This document shows, piece after piece, positions 46,557 to 55,923 of a stretch of 64,000 bases of DNA; within the stretch, counting starts at the first letter, position 1, and every line of letters begins with the position of its first letter. Origin of the DNA: Eunapius fragilis (taxonomy: Eukaryota; Porifera; Demospongiae; Spongillida; Spongillidae). Under the pieces are notes generated by a model. That model made no database searches and was not told the DNA's origin. It saw only the letters and a list, made by a program, of their open reading frames with translations. The position numbers and the translations under genes are program-made. Where the stretch lies: positions 7,941,118 through 8,005,117 of the forward strand of contig OY811980.1 in assembly GCA_963681505.1 (NCBI GenBank), read 5' to 3'.

Positions 46557-46983
46557 ATTCTCGCTGTGGCAGTCAGCGGGCCATGTCAAATTGACTATGG
46601 AAAAGTGCCCCGCAAATTTAGAATATAAGAAGGCTAGGGGCAGATTGAACGTCGGGGTTAATTAAATTATAATTGGTCAATTAAACTTAATTGGTGAATT
46701 TAATTTTGAAAATATAATGTGCCGCGATATTGATATTTGATTTTATAGGTGATTGAGCACACTTAACTTCCACCATACACGAAATTGACTATATCGGCCA
46801 TGTACCGTGAAAATTATTTGCAATATGATTTAGACACACCTGATGATTTTCAGCTGCCACATGTACCGTATAATTTATGTACTCCAACGATATTAATATG
46901 GGTTGTAGTAGTCCCGTCCCCAGCCTGATATGCAATTAGGTACGCACCGTATTATTAGACCAGGAGGCGGGTAGGATCTAGGA

Positions 46984-49900
46984 ATGGTGTCTCGTGGATT
47001 GGTGGTGTGCTTCATCTTGTTTGGTTCAAGTGAGTATCGCACTGCGTAGTGAAATTGTGCTCCATAAAGAGTTACTAACGTGCGCGTGCGTAGGCTGCGC
47101 ACAGATGTGTTATAGCGCACGTGTGGTACTAGTAATGTACTCCATGAGACCATGTAACCTCTCTCACGCCATTGGCGGCGCACTAACGCGTGGTAGAGTT
47201 GACAGGTAGTGTTAGCTAATGGCTTACCGTTAGCCTTGTGTGTATCACTGAAGTAACAGTGCAGAAAATGCCTTCTGCCTATTGTTTTGCGAATCTTGTC
47301 CTAATCGTTAGTATTGTTCTTACCATACAGTCAGTGCCCAGTCCATCACCATCACTGGACCCATCCCAGTTAATCTGGGATCTTCAGCTCCGTACACCTT
47401 AAACTGCTCAGCCACCTCCACCTCTGGTGCCCCTCCCAATGTCACGTGGACCTCATACCCTGCTGGATCAGTGGGAGCTCAAACAACCTCTGGCAGTACC
47501 ACATCAAGGTCACTTACACTGCCATCTCCAGTGGTCCTGTCATATGCAGGGCTGTACGTATGCAATGCCAGTGCTAATGGAGTTAGTAGAACTGCCAGCT
47601 ATGCCTTCAATGTCACAGGTGAGGAGTTGGACTGGGGACTAGTTCAGTATAATCACAATCTTGTGCACTTTCAGTGGCTCTGTCGTTAAGCCCTCCAATC
47701 AAGGTCACCAGTACCCCTCCACTACCTAACTACCAGGGAAGCCTACTAACACTGATGTGCACATTTGGAATAAGTTCAACTTACCTTGGTTTGGAACCAA
47801 CCTCTATCTTGTGGTGGGTGGGGCCAACTCAGCAGCCATTGGTACCAGATGGTCGTGTGACCATACAGACGTCCAACACGACCACCCCTGGAGTGGTCAC
47901 TGTTTACACCAACACCCTCACCATCTCAGCCCTGAGCAGGAAAGATGGTGGGCCTTATAGCTGTGTCCCTACCATAGGACCCAAGGTACCTTCACCTTAC
48001 GTCATCAACTACACACCTCCTTCTACTGGAGCCTCTTCATTAGTTACAACCATCAGTGGTACGGAAATGTTTAACAAACAGTAATAATACACCCTCCTAC
48101 ACTTCCCCCTCTTCCTCCTCCACTTACTCCACTTACTCCTTCTTAATCTTCCCCCTCCTCCCTCCTCCCCAGACCTTCCCCTAGGGACCACCATCTCTCC
48201 CTCCATGTTGCGGTCATCTCCAAACAGCTCCTTCCAGATCAACTGTACTGCCACCAAGCCTACCTCTGTCCCTCTGCCTTTTGTGTTTTCCTGGAGCTGG
48301 AGTAATGGCTACAACAGTTCGGCCATTACCTTCAACAGCAGTGGTGTGGCCATCATTGGGGGGACCACATTTGTTGTGACACAGCCCCCCGGGGTCACTA
48401 ACTCCACCCCCAATGTCACCAGCACTCTTACAGTGTCCCAGCCTCCCCCAGGGGTGCACACCTATCAGTGTGATGTGAGGGTGTATGTTCCTATTGATGG
48501 ACCTGTGAATAGAAGTGTATCTGCATATCAAGCTAGTGAGTGCTGTCCTCTACCCACATCCCTCTAGCCCCTCCCACATCCCTCTAGCCCCTCCCACATC
48601 CTCTAACCCCTCCCACATCCCTCTAGGCCCCTTATTACATTCCTCTTTCCTCTGTTGACTAAGGGGCACCCAGCCAACCAATCAAAATAAAGGCAATGAA
48701 AGTTTCCATGGATACCATCAGCATCCAATGGACAGCCTTTATCATTGTGTACACTCAGGAGAGCTATGTTATCCGTTATGGGTCAGCCCCTGGTAATCTA
48801 AGCCAGTCCAGCACCCCTGTGAATGGGAGTGCATACCTCAATGTGATTGGAGGACAGTTTGGTGTCAACCTGACTGGTCTGGTTCCCTCATCCATGTACT
48901 ACTTCACTATTATGGCCTCCAACACAGAGGGAACTACCTCCACTCCTGTCATGAACGTGTCCTTCCTCCCCCGTATGTTGTGGGAGGGGCCTTCCCCATA
49001 TGTTGTGGGAGGGGCCTTCCCCATATGTTATGGGAGGGGCCTCTTCCCCATATGTTGTGGGAGGGGCTTCTTCACCATATGTTGTGGGAGGGGCCTCTTC
49101 CCCATATGTTGTGGGAGGGGCCTCTTCCCCATATGTTGTGGGAGGGGCATGTTGCTTGATGCATCCTTCACTTCACAGCTGATGGTGTGAGCTCTCTGTC
49201 AGTCGGCTCAGGTGATCTCTCCCACATCATGGTGTCCTGGACCCCACCTCCTCCACCTAATGATGATGTAATCTACTACCAGGTGGTGACCACACCCTTT
49301 GGAGGAGGTGACATCATTAGCCCTGCCAATGTTAGGGATCTGAATGTGAACATTACAGGAACCTATGGTTAGTGTGATCATCACTGATGATAAGGTGACC
49401 ATCATTGATGATGAGGTGATCATCACTGATGATGAGGGTGATCCTCACCATCACTGGTGACCACTGTTGATGATGAGGTGACGATCAGTGATAATGAGGG
49501 TGACCATTGTTGGTAGTAAGGGTGGCCATAACCATGTCCCCTACCTTCCCTCATAGCTCCTGGGGTACCTTACAATGCCTCTGTCACTGGGATCAATGTA
49601 CTTGGAAGAGGGAAGACGGTTACTGCATATGGCTACATCCAGGAGCTTGGTAAGTAGTGTGTCTTTGGGGAGAGGGTAACTAACAGCCTTGAAGGTCCTT
49701 AGAGGCTTTAGACATCTAATTAGAGCACAGCACCATGTACACCTGTGACACCGTGGCAACCAGCCAACACCTGTGTTGACATCATACTGTAGGAATGTTC
49801 CATCTTATGAGCAACAATGCTGGGATAGTGAGAATGGGGGGAGGAGGAGGAGGAGGAGGGGAGGATAAGGAGGGAAGAGGAGAGGCTGGGGAGGATATCT

Positions 49901-52900
49901 CATTAGGATATCTCATTAGGATACCATACAACATGTAGCACTGCATATGATATGTACACTTTACTGTGTGTGATATGTGTGTACACATTGCTGTATGTGT
50001 CATGATTGCTCATAGCTTCAGTATGTATTCATAACATGGCCTGGTGCACTTCACATGTGTATGTCAACCTCAGCTCCCAGTGGTACCCTGGACGTTAATG
50101 TCACCTCAAATGTAAGTACCATCCTTCTGAGGTGGAAGCCTCTGTCTCCAGTTGAGGCCAGAGGGTTTGTGAGGTACTACCTGGTCACCTGGACACCCAG
50201 TACCAGTAGAGCCAGAGGGACCACAGGAGGAGGGACAGCTAACCTGACTGCTGACATCACCACATACCTCATCACTGGGCTGGACCCAATGGTGGCCTAT
50301 GTGGTATCAGTCAGTGCTGGAACCACAGCTGGTGTTGGGGCAATGTTCTCAAACTCCACTTACTCCACTGAAGGTATAAATGGAGCACTGCTCTAATTAG
50401 TGCCTACCTCTATTACTAAACCCATTACAGAGGCGCCAACTGCTGTGCCATTGCAGTCCCAGCCATGTGGTGCTCTGTGTGTGGCACTACTCACATCTAT
50501 GGCAGTACTGGTTGTCATGGTGGCAGGACTTGTGTCCATCATATTGGCAGCTGTGTATCTTCGTACAATACTTTCAAGGTCTGTATACCCGTGCGGGGCG
50601 GAAGAGTCTTCACTAAGTCACTACCAGGTGGCTATGGGGGGTCACCATCAGGGAGTCAGGGGGTTGGGGGTCCCATCAGGGGGGCTATGGGGGTACCATC
50701 CTAGGACTATGGGGGTCACCTCAGGGGGCTATGGGGGTCACCATCAGGGGGTTGGGGGTCACCTCATGGGGGCTATGGGGGTCACCACAGGGGGCTATGG
50801 GGATTGCCATCAGGGGGCTATGGGGTCACCACAGGGGGCTATGGAGGTCGCCATCAGGGGGTATGGGGTCACCATTAGGGGGCTATCGGGGTCGCAAGCA
50901 GGGGGCTGGGGTCACCCCAGGGGTCTGGGGGTTCCATCAGGGAGCTATGGGAGGGTTATGCAGGGAGCCACAGGGAGCCACAGGGAGGGTTATGCAGCAC
51001 CACTGGTGTGGCCATTTAGCACTAGTACTGGTGTCAGATGATAGTACTACTCCTTGGTGTCGGTTGATAACACCTCCCCTTTGTGTCAGTTGATAACACT
51101 GCCCCTTGGTGTCAGTTGATAACACCATCCCCTTGGTAACACCATCCCTTGTCCACAGGAGAAAGCATCACCAAGGAGAGCAGATTACACCATCACCTCA
51201 TCACTATGATGGTGGGTGTGGTCATCTACAAGTGCTGTCTCTAAAAAGTTGTTCCATCCTCCCTCCTACCTCCACCCCCTCCTCACCCTCTCACCCTCCC
51301 TACCTCCACCCCCTCCACCCCCTCCCTAAGATGTACATGAATTCCACAAGCTGAAGGCTGGGCTTCATCCCTGTGAGTGCACAAGGGTGGCACTAACTCT
51401 AACTGGGCAACAATTGGAGAAGATTGGAGCTTACATAGATGTGAATATAGTAAGTGGTATGATGTACAGCTACAACTGTGGTATAAGGATGTGGTTAAAA
51501 GGTCATCTGTTGATTAGTAATGAGACATAAATTAATTTCAAAACCTGCTAAGGCTGCAATATTGGCTGGCTTACATGTTGTCACAAGGTTCATTAACTTG
51601 CAGCTGTTCATGACAGATGACCTGTGACCTACCCTAAATTTGATACCATACCCTTGTAATGGAATGATTGTGTGTGTGTGTGGGAATGTGACCATTGGAA
51701 TGACATGATTGGTCATTGGCTTTAGGTGATATGAGCTATTAATTAATTACCATGGTAACATATCACTCCTCAGCCATCAGCCAAGGTAGAGAAGCTGCGT
51801 GCTTACATAGTGGCCCAGGGTCCCATGCCATCCACTGTGAGGGACTTCTGGAGGATGGTTTGGCAGGAGAAGGTGAACACCATAGTCATGTTGACCCAGT
51901 GCAATGAGGGAGGGAAGGTAAGACACGCCCCCTCCCCTCTTCCCCAGTCTAATGTGTCCGCCCCCATATCATCTATGAACAGTACTGGCCAGACAAAGTG
52001 GGAGGGACCATGGAGCCATTGCCAGGGATCACGGTCACCTTGGAAGAGGCCACACCCCTTACTGACTATGTGACTAGAAAACTGAGAGTTGAGATGGTAA
52101 GTGAAAACCACACCTACTTACGTCGTGACCACGCCTACTTAAAATACGACTGCTCTCACACCTTTAACCCTTTCAAGACTGGCAATGCGGCGGTGATGGT
52201 TTCCCACTTCCAGTATGAAGGATGGCCGGACACTGGGGTACCAGCTTCTGCCACCTCCATCACCGACTTTGTCAGACATGTTCACAGGGGGCGTGGCTCA
52301 GCTGGCCCCACACTGGTGATGTGCAGTCGTCATGACAGCGGTGGGGCAGAAGCTATCGCCATATTGGAGTGTGTGGCGGAGGTGTGGGAGAGTATGGTGG
52401 ACATGGGAGAGTGCCCTAAGCACACCGTAAGTCTGGGGAGGAGGATGCAGGGCTTGATTTAACATTTAACCCTTCCATGCCCACCCAGGATCCCTTCAGT
52501 GTATTTGTGCATAAGGCCATAGATGAACTCACCTACGACAGTATGGTTCAAGAGGGAGACCTCTGCACCAAGATTACTGAGCTCCACAAAGCGACCTCTG
52601 GGGAACATGGGACCCCTTGGAGGGGGTCAGGGTTCAAACAGCAGTATCAAGTGAGCCTACTTGGCGGTGGTCGGTGTGCTCTATTTAGAATGATGGGTGT
52701 AGCAGTGTGTTTTAATTATGTTCCATCTGCAGAGACTGGACCATTTCAGTCAGTCCACATATAAAGATACAGACGTGGATCAACACAGCAAGCCCCATTG
52801 TACGTTGCAAAGGATCACTCATCCCACACCTTCCACCCTCACCCCTTGTCATCCCTCCCTCCCTCCCATATCACCTCCCTCCTCCGTATGCAGCCTATTG

Positions 52901-53147
52901 TAATCAACCGTCATCCCACATGAGACATCATGTGAAGTATTACTCCAACGCAAGTTTCATTGATGTTAGTTATCTATGCTGGCATATCGCCATGGTAACA
53001 CTCCATCATTCCATGTAGGGATACAAGGTACGCAATACCTACATAGCTGCCCAAGCCCCTCTTGGGAACACAGTGGAAGACTTCTGGAGGATGGTGTGGG
53101 AGTTCAAGAGCATGACCATTGTCGTGTTGTGTCGTCTGGATGAGGTA

Positions 53148-53204
<57 letters not shown>

Positions 53205-54391
53205 TAGCAGATATGATCTGCCTTGTACCCATTAGGAGGGCGTGGTCACCTTCTGGCCTAGGGAAAAGGTTGTGGAGTATGGAGCATTCTCCATCACCAT
53301 GGAGAATCAGGCAACACAGGGCAGTACTTGTGTTTACGTGTTGGAGATGAAGAACTGCGAGGTAGTGTATGAAGGGGCGTGGTCAAGGGAGAGTGGTCAG
53401 TGATTTGTGTGGAGGTGATGTTAGTACTGGGGTGACATGTGGGTGAGGTTATTGTTGCCATGGCATTGCAAGGTAAGGTGCGTGACATTTCATTTTTTTG
53501 CTGTTGTCAGGGCAACAGTCATAAGGTCACGTTGGTCCACTACATTGGCTGGCCTGCCAATGAGAGGCCACATACCACTGGTGACATCAAAGAGATCCTA
53601 GGGCTTCCTCAGCTGTCAACAGAGAACAGTCCCATAGTGGTGGTGTGCAGGTGAGGGGTGTGGCATTGTGGTGGTGTGCAGATGAGGGGTGTGGCATTGT
53701 GGTGGTGTGCAGGTGAGGGGTGTGGCATAGTGGTGGTGTGCAGGTGAGGGGTGTGGCATTGTGGTGGTGTGCAGGTGAGGGGTGTGGCATTGTGGTGGTG
53801 TGCAGGTGAGGGGTGTGGCATTGTCGTGGTGTGCAGGTGAGGGGTGTGGCATTGTGATGGTGTGCAGGTGAGGGATGTGGCATTGTGGTGGTGTGCAGGT
53901 GAGGGGTGTGGCATTGTGGTGGTGTGCAGGTGAGGGGTGGTTAAAGGTGGCATCACGATAACAGCACAATAAATTGTACTATTAATCAATCACAAATATG
54001 GTGGTGTATGTACATAGTATATGTGACATCATAATACTGATTCATTTACTATAGAGACTGTCACATTTGCACTCACATTTAGTAAATACAACCATATTTG
54101 TAATGTAACCCCTCCCCCTTCCTCCTCGCCCCCTCAGTGATGGCATGGGTCGTACTGGTACCTTCATCACCATCCATGCCATGATGGAGAGACTTAGGAC
54201 TGAACATGTGGTGGACTTCTTCCAGTTCATCAAGTCCTCAAGGATAAGACGACCTAACTTTGTCAGCAATGTGGTAAGTTTTCACTACTACCCCATCCCT
54301 CCACCTCTCAATCCATTCCTCTGGTCCCCAGGAACAATACATATTTTGCTACGAATGCATCGTTGATTGCATTCAGTTTGAGGACAAATGA
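46984..54391 (+). CDS. Gene C: RPTP paralogue of B with inactivated D1
   Basis: The model has 23 exons, 3687 nt, 1228 residues, phase kept throughout: 46984-47029 (signal [16 protein letters not shown]), Ig 47331-47618, 47675-48058 and 48173-48535, FN3 48664-48972, 49179-49367 with 49557-49649, and 50074-50373, membrane 50431-50578, then 51159-51211, 51331-51449, 51774-51917, 51983-52096, 52178-52426, 52489-52650, 52733-52799, 52894-52964, 53019-53144, 53236-53361, 53511-53650, 54138-54273 and 54332-54391 (stop TGA 54389-54391). Ectodomain exons and introns are an inverted, nearly identical copy of gene B, except that Ig1 and Ig2 match gene D better. D1 is degenerate but there are no stops or frameshifts, so the protein appears to be kept as a pseudophosphatase. 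It ends 195 bp from the stop codon of gene D on the other strand. Confidence 0.85.
48973..49146. repeat. Minisatellite copying the FN3-exon splice donor
   Basis: About seven units of CCATATGTTGTGGGAGGGGC plus CTTCCC (24-27 bp) follow the donor CCCCC|GTATGTTGTGGGAGGGG at 48972. Each unit repeats the ATGTTGTGGGAGGGG part, with GT changed to AT in most. The single ancestral copy is visible in gene B at 36690-36720. Confidence 0.85.
50431..50578 (+). other. Gene C transmembrane exon
   Basis: It encodes [20 protein letters not shown] then [18 protein letters not shown], a hydrophobic span with a weakly basic end. The next exon starts with KHHQGEQ. Intron 50579-51158 after it is a Gly-coding open minisatellite, so retention would give a truncated membrane receptor. 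Confidence 0.8.
50640..50960. repeat. Minisatellite GGGGGCTATGGGGGTCACC
   Basis: Irregular units of GGGGGCTATGGGGGTCACCA plus TCA lie in gene C intron 50579-51158. They are open in the frame that continues from the membrane exon up to a stop near 51041. Confidence 0.85.
51331..52650 (+). other. Gene C D1: pseudophosphatase domain
   Basis: The N-terminal exon fuses what are separate exons in gene A and lacks the KNRY/KNRF loop altogether, going from [10 protein letters not shown] directly to [26 protein letters not shown] and GWPDTGVP remain. The P-loop is [11 protein letters not shown] (Cys codon 52322-52324): His and Arg are lost. Catalysis is not expected. Confidence 0.82.
53145..53203. 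repeat. (GT)n microsatellite at a splice donor
   Basis: A long GT run begins directly after the donor GATGAG|GTAATG of exon 53019-53144. Confidence 0.92.
53642..53942. repeat. 31-bp minisatellite copying the catalytic-loop splice donor
   Basis: About nine units of TGGTGTGCAGGTGAGGGGTG plus TGGCATTGTGG (31 bp) begin at the end of exon 53511-53650. Every unit repeats both the exon end GTGTGCAG and the donor GTGAGG, giving a ladder of identical 5' splice sites right after the Cys codon of the D2 loop. Confidence 0.9.
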
Positions 54392-54586
54392 TGTGGTCCC
54401 CAGACCACTGCACTGATCAGACAGATAGTTGTGCGTATTCATTAACACATACTTTTATGGTACAAAGTCACTATTATTGGTTGCCATGGCGGCTACAATG
54501 AGCACAGGACAACTCATAATTCCTTCTATGAAGACATACAACACACATAATATATAGCAGCATATACTCCTAATGGTGGGCTCTAT
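54392..54586. other. Convergent 3' region between genes C and D
   Basis: Only 195 bp separate the two stop codons. No AATAAA was seen on either strand here, so the mature 3' ends probably overlap or use a variant signal. Confidence 0.6.
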
Positions 54587-55923
54587 TCAGACTTTGTGTT
54601 GCTGATACATGCTTAGGGTCTCATAGCACAGTCTGACATGTTCCTATGGATACAGTAACATAACGTTACAGACATGTTAGCAGAAGGAATGACATTTCTC
54701 ACCGCACAGCGAATGAAGTGTGGACATCTTGCTCTACTGGAGTTAATGAACTGGATGAAGTCCACCTCACCTTCCCTGTCTGCCATCTCCATCATGGCAT
54801 GGATGGTGATGAAGGTACCCGTACGACCCATGCCATCACTGAGGGGGGAAGGGGAGGGGCATGAGGGCGTTACCATGACAAGTGTGGGTGTGGTCACGTA
54901 CTTGCACATAACTATCATGGGGGCGGGGCTTCTATGTAAGGAGTGTATCTTTGAGCAGAAGGTGAGGAAATCCTCATCATTCTCGGGACGTTCACCTTCT
55001 GGCCAGGTGGTATAGTGATGCAATGAAACCTCATTGACAGCCTGTAAGGGCTGGGGATGAGTAAGACCACTTTCACACACACAATTTGGAGGGAGGTGTG
55101 GCTAAGTGAAGGTGCCTTAGGGGAAGGATAGATACAACACTCCATACCATCATGTGACCACACAACACTCCATACCATCATGTGACCACACAACACTCCA
55201 TACCATCATGTGAACACACAACACTCCATACCATCATGTGACCACACAACACTCCATACCAGTGTTACCTTTCCCTTTCAGTCTCACCTTCTCTTCTTTC
55301 AGTTCCAGTTTGTACACTGTAATACCATCCTTTGCTGAGCTGTCAGGATTTTCTGTCAGAGTGACTGCCATTTTCCCATACATCAGTGTCTCTCCTGGTC
55401 TCATAGGCCAGTACTGAACCACTCTGTCCTGTTAATGAAGAGTAGCTGTCACACATGGACACAACCAACACACACAAATACAAGTACACACATTACCTCA
55501 TCCAGACGACACAACATGACAATGGTCATACTCTTGAACTCCCACACCATCCTCCAGAAGTCTTCCACTGTGTTCTCAAGAGGGGCTTGGGCAGCTATGT
55601 AGGCATTGGGTCTCCCGTTGTATCCCTATATGGAATGATGAGGTGTTACCACCACACCCATGCATTCCCCCCTCACCCCCACACCACACCCATGCATTCA
55701 CCCCCACATATGAACACTTACATCAATGAAGCTGGCATTGATGTAGTAATTCTTTTCATAGGGAAGCCTTACTATGCTGCTGTCATCTGCAAAGCCAGCA
55801 CCATCAGATAAACACATTCATGGTGTGAGGGCACTTACAAGGCACTAAGTCCTTGTAGCGGTTCTTTGTGCTGTTATTCATAGCATGGGATGAGGTGTTG
55901 TTATCCTGCTCACTGTGCAGAGC
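54587..55923 (-). other. Gene D phosphatase domain (D2 type)
   Basis: Seen in order: [55 protein letters not shown] and [13 protein letters not shown]. The last exon reads [18 protein letters not shown], so the Q-loop glutamine and tyrosine are lost. It resembles the D2 domains of A-C and is probably not catalytic. Confidence 0.78.

Larger units (their letters stand above)
52733..54391 (+). other. Gene C D2: divergent phosphatase domain
   Basis: The first two exons (52733-52799 and 52894-52964) are short and lack KNRY, while [24 protein letters not shown] and [13 protein letters not shown] are kept. The acid loop is GWPANERP. The P-loop across the intron is [11 protein letters not shown]. 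The Q-loop is [14 protein letters not shown]. It is expected to be inactive or nearly so. Confidence 0.78.
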
